Below, piece by piece: positions 23,599 to 35,475 of a DNA stretch of 64,000 nucleotides. The stretch spans positions 100,858,826 through 100,922,825 of the forward strand of contig NC_134093.1 of NCBI RefSeq assembly GCF_000715075.1, written 5' to 3'. This stretch comes from Nicotiana tabacum (taxonomy: Eukaryota; Streptophyta; Magnoliopsida; Solanales; Solanaceae). The first letter of the stretch is position 1. The number at the start of each line of letters is the position of its first letter. The position numbers were made by a program, and so were the translations under genes. Below the pieces are notes generated by a model. It did no database searches. It saw nothing but the letters and a program-made list of their open reading frames with translations, and was not told the origin of the DNA.

Positions 23599-24860
23599 AT
23601 GACGGTGACTAGGAAGACTACGGCTTGTCAGAGGAGAGATATAGCAGTAGGTGAGGGGACCAGTAGGGTACCCCCAGTAGATGGGGCCCAATCGGAGGCC
23701 TAGGGAGAGACCCCTACCCAGCCATCGGCTCCTCCGCCACCTGAGGAGATTCCTAGGGAGACCGCACATCCAGTTCCCCCTCCGCTTCCATCGGATCAGG
23801 ACTTGAGGAGTGCGGTGAATTTGTTGACACAGTTGGGAGCTACCCAGCAACAGGCTAGGGCATCCGCTAGTGCAGGGTTTTCTGAAGGGTCTAGAAGTTC
23901 AAGGGTCCGAGAGTTTATTGCTTTAAGTCCCCCAAAGTTCACGGGGACAGATCATAGGGAGGACCCATAGGATTTCATAGACCAGCTTCACAGGATCTTT
24001 CGTGTTATGCATGCCACGGAGAAAGAGGCAGTTGACCTAGCATCTTTTCGACTCCGAGATATAGCCATCCTTTGGTACGAGGGATAGGAGAAGTCCAAGG
24101 GACATGATGCACCTCTAGCTATTTGGGAGAATTTTTCGATGCCTTCCTTGACCAGTACTTACTGAGGGAGAACCGACAGACTCGAGTCTATCAGTTTCTA
24201 GCCCTCAAGCAGGGCAATATGAGTGTTCGAGAATATAGTCTCTATTTTGACTCATTAGCCAGATATGCACCATCCATAGTTGCTACTATGCGGGACAGGA
24301 TTCATAGATTTATAGCAGGATTGACCCCAGAGTTGACCAAGGCATGTGCCACCACTGCATTACAGGATAATATGGATATCTTCTGGATTCAGGCATTCGC
24401 CCAAAATATAAAAAGGGGTAGGTATCAGCAGTAGGGTACAGAGAGGACTAAGTTAGGACAACGTAAGAGGATGAGATTTGCCAAGTCTCAGGAGCAGTCT
24501 CAGGGTAGTTATAGGCCCCATTACTTCGAACAGCCATCTAGGCCTCCGCCACCTCAGTTACAGGGTTATAGGTATGACCGCTATACTCAGTCAGGACCAG
24601 ATGAAAGCTCCCGGGCGTTGGGTTTGCAGCGACAGCAAGGTTCAGGGCAGACATGGCCATTTCCATCGCGGTGTGACATCTGTGGTAGAGGACACTTGGG
24701 CCAATGCCGAGCCAGTTTCGATGCTTGTTATACATGTGGACGTCCGGGGCATATGATGCGACATTGCCTAAATAGAGATTCTGGGGGTATGGCACAACCA
24801 GCGAATTCAACAACAAGATCATCTATGTCCGTGCATCCTTCAGGGCGCGAGGCTCAGTGT
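23599..24860 (+). pseudogene. gag: gag of element P
   Basis: The likely start is ATG 23599 (MTVTRKT). A proline-rich N-terminus follows, with in-frame stops (for example at about 23701 and 23968). After a frame change the gag core is open at 24123-24434 (RVYQFLALKQGNMSVREYS, FIAGLTPEL), a TAG follows, and the same frame resumes at 24471. The zinc knuckle CYTCGRPGHMMRHC is at about 24726-24767, intact in all four ligands. Upstream CDICGRGHLGQC could be a second, partial knuckle. Confidence 0.85.
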
Positions 24861-25388
24861 TCGGCTGGTAGAGGTAGAGGTTTCACTTCAGGTGGTAAAC
24901 AGAATCGTAGCTATGCTTTAGCGGGTCGACAGGACCAGGAGACTTCACCAGCCGTTGTGACAGGTATGTTGACCATTTGCTCTCACGATGCTTATGCCTT
25001 GATAGACCCAAGATCTACTTTATCGTGTATTACCCCATTTGTCACGGGGAAGTTTGGTATTATGCCTGAAATACTAAGTGATCCTTTTGCGGTATCTACA
25101 CCGGTCGGGGAATCGATTATTGCTAGACAGGTTTACCGAGGTTGTACAGTGACAGTTTATGGTCTTCAGACCTCAGCCGACCTAGTTGAGCTAGAGATGT
25201 TGGATTTTGATGCTATCATGGGCATGGACTGGTTGTCCGCTTGCTATGCCACAGTTGATTGTCGAGCAAAGACAGCCAGATTTCATTTTCGTGGTGAGCC
25301 AGTCCTTGAATGGGTAGGTAATACAGCGACACCCAGAGGTAGGTATATTTCCTATCTGAGGGCGAGGAAAATGATCGCAAAAGGGTAA
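24861..25388 (+). pseudogene. Protease region of element P
   Basis: Same open frame as the zinc knuckle. The active site reads LIDPRSTLSCI at about 24999-25031, so DSG is changed to DPR and the glycine is lost, which should abolish activity. The second conserved part, DFDAIMGMDWLS, is at about 25204-25239. The frame stops at 25386-25388, but RT follows in the same frame, so one nonsense change separates them. Confidence 0.83.
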
Positions 25389-26985
25389 ATTTATCATATT
25401 GTGCGAGTTAGAGATGCAGATGCTGAGATACATGCACTTCCATCTATTCCAGTAGTCAAAGAGTACGCAGATGTATTTTCAGATGAACTTCCAGGTATTC
25501 CTCCAGAGCGAGAGATTGAGTTTGGCATTGATTTGCTTCCGGGAAATCAACCAATATCCATCCCTCCGTATAGAATGGCACCTACCGAATTGAAGGAGTT
25601 GAAGGAGCAGTTAAAAGATTTGCTGGAGAAAGGTTTCATCAGGACCAATACCTCACCTTGGGGTGCACTGGTATTGTTTGTACGGAAGAAAGACGGCTCG
25701 CTGAGGATGTATATCGATTATAGGAAACAGAACAAGGTAACTATTAAGAATAAGTATTCACTTCCAAGGATAGATGACTTGTTTGATCAGTTGCAGGGAG
25801 CTAGATATTTTTCAAAGATAGATTTGAGGTTGAGGTACCACCAGGTCATAGTTCGGGAGAAAGATATTCCCAAGATAGCCTTCAGGACCCGGTATGGCCA
25901 CTTCGAGTTCCTTATCATGTCCTTCGAGTTGACGAATGCACCTGCCGTATTTATGGACTTGATGAATAGCCTATTCCGGCCATTTTTAGATCTGTTCGTG
26001 ATAGTATTTATTGATGATATTTTGGTTTATTCATGTTTAGAGGATGAGCATGCGAACCACCTGTGAGCGGTAATCCAAACCCTCTGTGATAGTAAATTGT
26101 ATGCTAAGTTTTCTAAATGTGAGTTCTGGTTGAAGTCTGTAGCATTCTGGGGACACATTGTTTCCGATGGAGGTATAAAGGTAGGCACTCAGAAGATTGA
26201 GGTTGTGAAGTCCTGGCCTAGACCTACCACTCCGACAGAGGTTTGTAGCTTTTAGGTTTAGCAGGATACTATTGGAGGTTCGTGGAGGGTTTTTCTTCCA
26301 TTTCGGCACAATTAACGAAGTTGACGCAGAAAGCAACTAAGTTTCAGTGGACGGAGGCTTGCGAGCAGAGTTTCCAAGAGCTTCAGAACAGGTTGACCTC
26401 AGCGCCAGTTCTAGCACTTCCAGAGGGGGTCCAGATGGTTATGCTATGTATTGTGATGCCTCAGGTGTCGGGTTAGGATGTGTCCTGATGCAACATGGGA
26501 AAGTAATTGCGTATGCTTCAAGGTAGTTAAGGAAGCACGAGCAGAATTATCCGACCCACGACCTCGAGTTAGCTGCCGTTGTCCATGCACTTAAGATATG
26601 GCGGCATTATTTATATGGTGTTCATGTTGATGTATTCACAGATCATAAAAGCCTACAATATATCTTCAAGCAAAAAGAGTTGAATTTGCGATAGAGGCGA
26701 TGGCTTGAATTATTGAAACATTACGATGTTAACATTCTCTACCATCCAGGGAAAGCTAATTTTGTAGCAGATGCCTTAAGTCGCCGATCTATGGGTAGTT
26801 TAGCACATGTCTCTTTGGGGGTTCGGTTAGTAGACTCTCGCGATGGTAGAGTTTTATTCCAAAATACTGCAAAATCATCTCTCATAGCTGAAGTAAAGGA
26901 GAGGCAGTACGAGGACCCAGAGTTGGTCGAGTTAAGAGAGCGAGTTATGCAGCAGAAGAAGCCGTTGTTAGAGCTCAAGGGAGAT
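25389..26985 (+). pseudogene. Reverse transcriptase and RNase H of element P
   Basis: RT is open at 25401-26066: [31 protein letters not shown] (the usual SGYHQ is changed to LRYHQ), and the catalytic [13 protein letters not shown] at about 25996-26034. A TGA at 26064-26066 and a shift near 26250 break the connection (WSEF..., SISAQLTKLTQKATKFQW at 26290-26350). RNase H follows from about 26430 (CDASGVGLG, then FTDHKSLQY, and ADALSRR at about 26767), with more stops at 26524 and 26690. It is dead but easily read. Confidence 0.87.
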
Positions 26986-27058
26986 GGGGTTCTCAAGTAT
27001 AGGGGTCGTTTGTGTGTTCCAGATGTAGCAGGGCTACGAGACAGGATTATGTCAGCGG
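26986..27058 (+). pseudogene. Truncated start of integrase (element P)
   Basis: The frame from 26713 runs on into the region before the integrase zinc finger ([18 protein letters not shown]) and ends at the deletion junction near 27059, after which LTR sequence supplies a few codons and a stop. Neither the HHCC finger nor the DDE core is present. Confidence 0.82.
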
Positions 27059-28537
27059 AAAACCTTTCTAACTTAAGTAACTAAGAATCTTCAACAATTC
27101 AACTTATGTAAGTAACGTGAGAATCTTCAACAGTTCACTTACTTATAAGACCACCCTAACTTACTTATATATCACACCTAAGTAACGTGAAATCTTCAAC
27201 AATTCAAAGAAAGATACATATCTTTCAACAATGCAAAAATAGCAAAGACTCTAAGTATGGTGCAATCTGAAACAACGTGATCTTCAACAAGTGAGGTACG
27301 GATCTTCAATAATTAAAACAAAGATTTCATAGCATCTTAAGCAACGTGAGATTTAGCAATTTTAAGGGAGTACAGTGCAATCCTTCTCAAGAATATCATA
27401 CGGAATTTTCCCTACTCCAGGTATGTTAAAGCTAAGCCCTTCCTTCATTTTGGCATGATCTCGTAATTACATGTGTTTGATAACGAGGCATAAAGAGAAG
27501 TTCATACTCCCGAATTTATATACATTATCCTAGTCTCATAAATTACAGTATATTCTCCTTATCGGGACTTCATATTTAATTGAATATTGTCTTCTTCCAG
27601 TCAAGAGGGCAGAGTGCCTATATATACAGTATTACAGTATTTTCATTACCATTGAGCTATAATCGATGGGCAGGCCCCTATTGGGCAACCTCTGATCAGA
27701 TGGTAAGTTATATACCGAGCCTACTGTGGCCGAGCGCCTATGAGCGAGCCTAGTTGACCAAGATATAGAGCCTAGTATGGCCGAGAGCCTATGAGCGAGA
27801 CTACTACAGCAGAGCAGTTGCATATATAAAAGAGCCTTATAGGGACGGACAACTGTTTTACATACTATATTGAGAGAGTTGAGTCAGTATCAGCAGGTAA
27901 GCATATCTTCAGATTATCTTTGACTCCCAATTACTTTCAGTTATTATATTATCAGTTCAGTTTCAGCTTTCAGTTATTCTGTTGCCTTACATTCTCGGTA
28001 TATTATTTTGTACCAACGTCCCTTTCTCTGGGGACGCTGCATTTCATGCGTGCAGGTTCAGACAGACAGGCGGGTAGACCTCCTCAGTAGGTGTTGCTCG
28101 AGTTTAGCTTTATTGGTAAGCTCCATGTCCTTCGTAGTTTCTGGGTCTAGGGGTTTTGTGTACATCTTGTGTATATATGTATATAGGTTATGAGTAGGTC
28201 GGGGCCCTGTTCCGATCACGGTACATCCATTTGTAGAGGCTTGTAGACATAACCTTTCAGTTAGTGCAGTATGTTGGGCTTGTAGGCTTTGTATGTATAT
28301 TTTGTTGGTTTGTCAGCTGTAGTAGTTATGACAGTCATGCCGGCCTAGCTTTATATTGATGTTTAGAGAACTTTGGTATCCATTCAGTTTTATATTTTGC
28401 TTCGCAAATTATCTTGCAATGTGGCCCATGGCCAAAGTATGACCATATATGTTCTGATTCCCTTAGTCGCAAGTTGGTACACAAGGATAGGTGAGGCACC
28501 GGGTGCCGGTCTCGCCCCCCAGGTTCGGGACATGACA
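27059..28537 (+). repeat. Truncated 3' LTR of element P
   Basis: Begins AAAACCTTTCTAACTTAAG, which equals position about 548 of the 5' LTR (21920), and ends TTCGGGACATGACA. The similarity to the 5' LTR is high over the whole 1.48 kb. Confidence 0.9.
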
Positions 28538-29501
28538 CAAGTATTCTACGCGAACACGAGGTACCACTCGCGAATGTGATGCCTTGCTAACCCCAAGAAT
28601 CGCGAACCGCGTAGAACAAATACGTGGGGTCCCCAGTCCACTCCCTCTTCTTTGCCAACGCGACCCCCTTCTTGCGTTCGCGATGCACAAACTACCCAGA
28701 ACTTTGCGAACGCAGCTCCCTCTTCGCAAACGCAAAGAATAAATCTTTACCTACCTCCAGATAGCCATCGCGAACGTGGGACTCCTATCGTGAACGCAAA
28801 GAAGAAAACTAGACACCAAAAATCTGCAGCTTCAACCATCTTCCAAGTCCAAATTCCAATCCGTTAACCATCTGAAATCCACCTGAGGCCCTTGGGAATT
28901 CAAACAAACATACAAAAAAGTCCCAAAATATCATACGAACTTTGTCGTGCCTTCAAATCACATCAAACGATGCTAAAACCATGAATTGTACATCGATTCA
29001 AGCATAATGAACTTTTGAATTTCTAACTTCTCCATTTTATGCCAAAACCTATCAAAACATGTCCGATTGACCCCAAATTTTGCACACAAGTCCCAAATGA
29101 CGGACCTACTCAAACTCCGGGAACCCCAATCTGAGCCCGGTAACTACAAAGTCTACTTTGGGTAAAACTCCTAAATTTCCAACTTTCGCCATTTCAAGCA
29201 AAATTCAACTACGAAACTCCAAATCACAATCCGCACACATTTCTAAGTCCAAAATCACCCCACGAATCTAACATAACCATCAAAACTCCAATTCCTAGCC
29301 ATTTACACACAAGTCAACATTCGGTCACCCTTTTTAAATTAAGCTTCTAACCTCGAGACTAAGTATTTTAACTCATTCTGAAACCTATTCGGACCCGAAC
29401 CAACTATCCTGGCATATCACATAACAACTGTAAAGCATAAAATGAGAAGTAAATGGGGGAATGAGGATACAACTCTCAAAACGACCGACTGGATCGTTGC
29501 A
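28538..29501 (-). repeat. M 3' LTR, piece 3 (its 5' end)
   Basis: Aligns with about 62395-63345 of the M 5' LTR. It includes the cluster of GCGAACGCG-type motifs (28549-28800), the run TCCGATTGACCCCAAATTTT and the terminal block ending GACTGGATCGTTGCA. On the - strand the LTR thus starts TGCAACGATCC. The open frames at 28463-28867 are shadows of this GC-rich part. Confidence 0.87.
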
Positions 29502-29956
29502 TCCCCCCTTCTCTTAAACAAACGTCCATCCTCGAATGGGTCTAGAAACATACCTGGAGTCTCAAATAGGCTTGGATATCTGCTCCACATCACCCTTTCA
29601 GCCTCCCAAGTAGCCTCCTCAACTGGTTGACCTCTCCACTACACTCTCACTGAAGCTATATCCATGGACCTCAACTTTCGAACCTGCCGACCCAAAAAAG
29701 CCACCAGCTCCACATCATAAGTCAAATCTCCATCCAAATAAACCATGTTGCAATCTAATACATGAGACGGATCGCCGACATACTTCCGGAGTATAGATAC
29801 ATGAAACACTAGATGAACACTCGATAGACTAGGTGGCAAGTAAAGCTTGTAAGCCACCTCTCCAATCCTATAAAGCACCTCAAACGACCCAATATACTGA
29901 GGGCTTAACTCGCCCTTCTTCCCGAACCTCATAACACCCTTCATGGGTGAAACCTT
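29502..29956 (-). pseudogene. C-terminal end of M pol, copy A (integrase tail and chromodomain-like end)
   Basis: On the - strand it reads MRFGKKGELSPQYIGSFEVL, then VFHVSILRKYVGD, then after one stop the chromodomain-like VEEATWEAE. Next to the LTR lies a polypurine tract (AAGAGAAGGGGGGA, about 29502-29516). It is cut at 29956, within codons for KV-SPMKG, by the start of the Ogre LTR; the bases ACCTT at 29952-29956 are the presumed target duplication, whose partner is GCCTT at 53008-53012. Confidence 0.83.
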
Positions 29957-30850
29957 TGTCGCGCCCCATTTTCTCGCGAAAGCGGGTTTCGACGTCTGAC
30001 AACTCTTTTAAAGGAGGTATTAAGAAGAGTCACTACCTAGAAACTTCAAGGTGCGTTAGGGCCCCTATTTGTAAATAAATCTATTTGACTAGTCTACATT
30101 ACCAAAGATCGGGTAAGGGCTCAAATTACCTCAAAGAGAAGGTGTTAGGCACTATTCAAGGTCCACAACTGTGGGTCGCGGCTGGACTTTATACTGTGTG
30201 GATTAGATAACTAAGTAAGTGATCAAATAAGCAAAGAAAGGTATAGAAGCCGAAGGCTCTATTATAACACATAAGAATAAATGATCGGTATACATCTTAA
30301 AGATTACAAGGGTACAACTGCATTGGGATTCATGTAAAGACAATTAAATTCCCAAGTTAGCCTCCACACATAAACAACAAATGCACGCGGGCAGAATAGG
30401 CAGTATAGTTTTAGAGTTAAGACGCATTAGAATTGTCAGATCCAATAGACATATTTCTAGGCGATTCTGATTTCCAATAAGCAGTGTATAAATAGGTTAA
30501 AGCATCACAAGTCCTATAGGCATGATTGCTATTCTTTACACGATGAGGCAGTAAACTGTTTGCAAACTCAGAATTATTAGCACTGATTTTATAAATATGC
30601 ATCTTAGGCAGGTGACATTGTCATATATGCATGATTTCTAATAGTTGCATAACTAGGCAGTGAAACATCTTTGAGAGTCCTGCATTAACAACGTTGATCT
30701 CATAAACAATTCTTATGAGAGTGACAACATCCTATAGGTAGAATTTCTAACAATTGACAATTAGACTTGATTTTATTACACTTTATTCCTATAGGCATGT
30801 TATCTAAGCGGGGCAGTGTAATTAAAACAACAGAAGTAGTAGATTAAATA

Positions 30851-31239
30851 GGCGTGGATATCTGCTCCACATCACCCTTTCAGTCTCCCAAGTAGCCTCC
30901 TCAACTGGTTGACCTCTCCACTTACACTCTCACTGAAGCTATATCCATGGACCTCAACTTTCGAACCGGCCGACCCAAAATAGCCACCAGCTCCACACCA
31001 TAAGTCAAATAACCATCCAAATAAACCATGTTGCAATCCAATACATGAGACGGATCGCCGACATACTTCCGGAGTATAGATACATGAAACACTAGATGAA
31101 CACTCGACAGACTAGGTGGCAAGTAAAGCTTGTAAGCCACCTCTCCAATCCTCTAAAGCACCTCAAACGGCCCAATATACCGAGGGCATAACTCGCCCTT
31201 CTTCCCGAACCTCATAACACCCTTCATGGGTGAAACCTT
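30851..31239 (-). pseudogene. C-terminal end of M pol, tandem copy B
   Basis: The same codons as copy A (VFHVSILRKYVGDPSHVLD, YGVELVAILGRPVRKL), now with an early stop near 31155 so that the open part begins at 31140. It is preceded by Ogre LTR sequence and not by an M LTR, so it cannot be a separate insertion. Confidence 0.8.
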
Positions 31240-32138
31240 TGTCGCGCCCCATTTTCTCGCAAAAGCGGATTTCGACGTGTGACAACTCTTTTAAAGGAGG
31301 TATTAAAATAGAAGAGTCACCACCTAGCAACTTTAAGGTGCGTTAGGGCCCCTATTTGCAAATAAATCTATTTGACTAGTCTACATTATCAAAGATTGGG
31401 TAAGGGCACAAATTACCTCAAAGAGAAGGTGTTAGGCACTATTCGAGGTCCACAACTGTGGGCCGCGGCTGGGCTTTATACTATGTGGATTAGATAACTA
31501 AGCTAAGTGATCAAATAAGCAAAGAAAGATATAGAAGACAAAGGCTCTATTATATCACATAAGAATAAATGATCGGTATAAATCTTAAAGATTACAAGGG
31601 TACAACTGCATTGGGATTCACGTAAAGACAATTAAATGCCCAAGTTAGCCTCCACACATAAACAACAAATGCACGCGGGCAGAATAGGCAGTATAGTTTT
31701 AGAGTTAAGACGCATTAGAATTGTCAGATCCAATAGACATATTTCTAGGCGATTCTGATTTCCAATAAGCAGTGTATCAGCAGGTTAAAGCATCACAAGT
31801 CCTATAGGCATGATTGCTATTCTTTACACGATGAGGCAGTAAACTGTTTGCAAACTCAGAATTATTAGCACTGATTTTATAAATATGCATCTTAGGTAGG
31901 TGACATTGTCATATATGCATGATTTCTAATAGTTGCATAACTAGGCAGTGAAACATCTTTGAGAGTCCTGCATTAACAACGTTGATCTCATAAACAATTC
32001 TTAAGAGAGTGACAACATCATATAGGTAGAATTTCTAACAATTGACAATTAGACTTGATTTTATTACACTTTATTCCTATAGGCATGTTATCTAAGCGGG
32101 GCAGTGTAATTAAAACAACAGAAGTAGTAGATTAAATA

Positions 32139-32526
32139 GGCGTGGATATCTGCTCCACATCACCCTTTCAGTCTCCCAAGTAGCCTCCTCAACTGGTTGA
32201 CCTCTCCACTACACTCTCACTGAAGCTATATCCATGGACCTCAACTTTCGAACCGGCCGACCCAAAATAGCCACCAGCTCCACACCATAAGTCAAATAAC
32301 CATCCAAATAAACCATGTTGCAATCCAATACATGAGACGGATCGCCGACATACTTCCGGAGTATAGATACATGAAACACTGGATGAACACTCGACAGACT
32401 AGGTGGCAAGTAAAGCTTGTAAGCCACCTCTCCAATCCTCTAAAGCACCTCAAACGGCCCAATATACCGAGGGCATAACTCGCCCTTCTTCCCGAACCTC
32501 ATAACACCCTTCATGGGTGAAACCTT
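32139..32526 (-). pseudogene. C-terminal end of M pol, tandem copy C
   Basis: Almost identical to copy B by eye, with one extra base in B near 30920 (CCACTTACAC against CCACTACAC). Followed on the right by the only 3' Ogre LTR copy that runs on to the internal region. Confidence 0.8.
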
Positions 32527-35475
32527 TGTCGCGCCCCATTTTCTCGCAAAAGCGGATTTCGACGTGTGACAACTCTTTTAAAGGAGGTATTAAAATAGAA
32601 GAGTCACCACCTAGCAACTTTAAGGTGCGTTAGGGCCCCTATTTGCAAATAAATCTATTTGACTAGTCTACATTATCAAAGATTGGGTAAGGGCACAAAT
32701 TACCTCAAAGAGAAGGTGTTAGGCACTATTCGAGGTCCACAACTGTGGGCCGCGGCTGGGCTTTATACTATGTGGATTAGATAACTAAGCTAAGTGATCA
32801 AATAAGCAAAGAAAGATATAGAAGACAAAGGCTCTATTATATCACATAAGAATAAATGATCGGTATAAATCTTAAAGATTACAAGGGTACAACTGCATTG
32901 GGATTCACGTAAAGACAATTAAATGCCCAAGTTAGCCTCCACACATAAACAACAAATGCACGCGGGCAGAATAAGTAGTATAGTTTTAGAGTTAAGACGC
33001 ATTAGAGTTGTCAGATCCAATAGGCATAATTTCTAGGCGATTCTGATTTCCAGTAAGCAGTGTATAAGCAGGTTAAAGCATCGCAAGTCCTATAGGCATG
33101 ATTGCTATTCTTTACACGATGAGGCAGTAAACTGTTTGCAAACTCAGAATTATTAGCACTGATTTTATAAATATGCATCTTAGGCAGGTGACATTGTCAT
33201 ATATGCATGATTTCTAATAGTTGCATAACTAGGCAGTGAAACATCTTTGAGAGTCCTGCATTAACAACGTTGATCTCATAAACAATTCTTATGAGAGTGA
33301 CAACATCCTATAGGTAGAATTTCTAACAATTGACAATTAGACTTGATTTTATAACACTTTATTCCTATAATGAAAACAACCGAAGTAGTAGATTAAAATC
33401 CTATAGTCATGATATTTAGATGAGAAAAAGTGAAGAAATGTATTATCACATCCTATAGACATGCTGTCTAATAATTAATCAAGGCGTTTGATTCCTATAG
33501 GCATGCTGTCTAAGAGTGCAAAGTAGTAGACATGAAATCAAGTACATCAACTGGGCATGAGAAATTTTAACTTTATCAATCATACACAAAGGTTTAAATA
33601 GCACAAGGACTGATAATAGACAATAATATGTCAAATCTAGGTTAACAGGACTAGCCTGCACTAGGCTTAACCACATATAGGAGAAGTGGCCAGATATTAA
33701 ATTTCATCCTAGAATTCTTAGGCAGTATTGAAGAACACCAGATTAAACAAGGAAGGGAACACACATTAGTTTACAAGTAGCGGAGAGAGCATGTTTGGGA
33801 TAATAATATGATCAGGAATTAACTCTAGGAAAGTATTAACTTGCACATGAATGACTTAACAAGAATTAAAACACGTTCTGGGCATGACTCGACTTATCAC
33901 AAGAATACAGAACAAGGCATAAAGCTAAACTCAGAATAAGCAACAGTGATAAGCATCAAAATACACACATTAGAGCAAACAAACTTAAGAAAACATAATC
34001 ATGGCAACAAATAGGCAAGTTCGATTACTAGATATGCAGAGCAGGTACTCAAACGCAAAGAGAATGAAATTGCAAAGGTCATAGGACTTTCCAGTTAGAT
34101 TAATGAACAAGTAAATAAGAGGAATAATTTCAGCAACACTCAAATGTCAATAGCAAAAATGAACAATAGAAACCAACATCTCAGTGCGTCAAAGTTCCCA
34201 AGGGCTTCGGATGAACCTTGGACAGCACTCACACTAATAAAGGTCAAATAATCAAATTTCAATGGCCTTGTCTTTCAGCCGGTCAAGAGCTTAAGTTTCA
34301 AAATAATATAGGACAAGTGAGAGTAAAAATACAGTGATTATGGTCTGTCTTAGGGGATTTGGGGAAGGATTTATATAGTAGCAGAAATTGATAGAGCAAA
34401 CATGGAGAGCAATCAATTAAGTAAAAATAAGGAAAGAAAATATCACATGCAAATCAAAATCAGTAAAGGAGATGGAGAGTCTCAAACACTAATTAGGGTT
34501 CAATTGTCTGAAAATCAATCCAAAAGTGCAAATCGCTCTTCGTTGAGCGTATATAGACTGAATAACGCTCAAAATCAAAGATTCGAGCCATTCCAGTCCG
34601 ATCTCGGAAGTGATACTTGCCAAACTTAGGCGACCACTAGTGAGAGAAGATTTATAAGGTAAGTGTATCATAGGCAGATTCCATCTCTAGGTTGGAATCG
34701 GAGAGGAATTAAGCAGTGACGACCAGGGTTTCTCCGAGAAGAAAAGAGTGTAGAGAGGATTTAGGAGGGGGGGGGGATGGGGGAATGTGTCTTTAGGGTT
34801 TGGGTTTGGTTAACTAAGGATTTGGGGGGGGGGGGTTTGCTGGCCATTGACCTCTGAGATCAACGGCTGAGATAGAAGAAAGAGTGGGGTGAGTTGTATA
34901 AAACGGGTTGTGACGGGGTTAAATAAAGGGGTTGTTTGGTTTGGGCTACTGAAGGGTTTAATTGAGATGGGCCAACAGTTTTGGGCCTTGATTTGGTCTG
35001 AAGTTAGCTCAAAATTGGGCTACAATTTAAATACACAAAATTCATAAAAACTAAATTATAAAAAATGACTAATGAATAATAAAATTATTATTCATGCATT
35101 AAAATGCTTGAAAATACCAGCTTAACATTATAAAATATGAGAAATGCTATTTTAGGATAAATAATATAATAAATACAATTATGTATAGAATATAGGTTAT
35201 TATTGTAAATTTATGTAAAATATATTTAAAATACAAGTATAATTATATAAAAATAAATTAAAATATTATGAAATATATATGTGGATGCAAATAATAAATT
35301 TGGATGATTAAGTCATCTCAAAATAATCTAAATGCAAGAAAATCAATTTTAAAACTTTAAAAATTATGAAACATTATAGAAAATACTTGTATGACTCTTT
35401 TGAAATGGTGATGATGCAGGAATGATAGCATATATGACATTTATAAAAATATAAGGGAAAAATTGGGTATCAACA

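Larger units (their letters stand above)
21373..28537 (+). mobile_element. Element P: internally deleted gypsy retrotransposon
   Basis: Lies opposite in orientation to its host LTR and is flanked by a perfect 5-bp duplication CAAGT (21368-21372 and 28538-28542). It has a complete 2.0-kb 5' LTR (21373-23387), primer site, gag, protease, RT, RNase H and the first bit of integrase. It then jumps at about 27059 into the middle of its 3' LTR. Integrase core, polypurine tract and the first ~547 bases of the 3' LTR are missing. The target duplication proves one insertion event, so the gap is a later deletion or an aberrant reverse-transcription product. Confidence 0.92.
29569..33397. repeat. Composite tandem array: M pol end plus Ogre LTR start, 3 units
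   Basis: Unit A starts at about 29569, B at 30851, C at 32139; the LTR start TGTCGCGCCCC recurs at 29957, 31240 and 32527. The periods are 1282-1288 bases. Each unit has about 388 bases of M pol and about 890 bases of Ogre LTR, joined at a short AAAT/ATTAAA homology. B and C are closer to each other than to A (shared TGGGCTTTATACTATGTGG against TGGACTTTATACTGTGTGG in A), so the last doubling is the most recent. Confidence 0.9.
29957..35475 (-). repeat. 3' LTR of Ogre element O, enlarged by tandem units
   Basis: + strand start TGTCGCGCCCCATTTTC, end TTGGGTATCAACA. Without the extra units (counting from 32527) it is 2.95 kb. Compared with 48858-53007 it lacks about 350 bases (matching about 49232-49580) and about 850 bases (matching about 50150-50980). 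Two G-runs lie at about 34768 and 34826. Open frames such as 34402-34629 are LTR sequence. Confidence 0.85.

Noticed and set aside
24478..24822. Two further open frames (+ and -) over P gag
   Set aside because: Both are shadows of the gag frame with the zinc knuckle.
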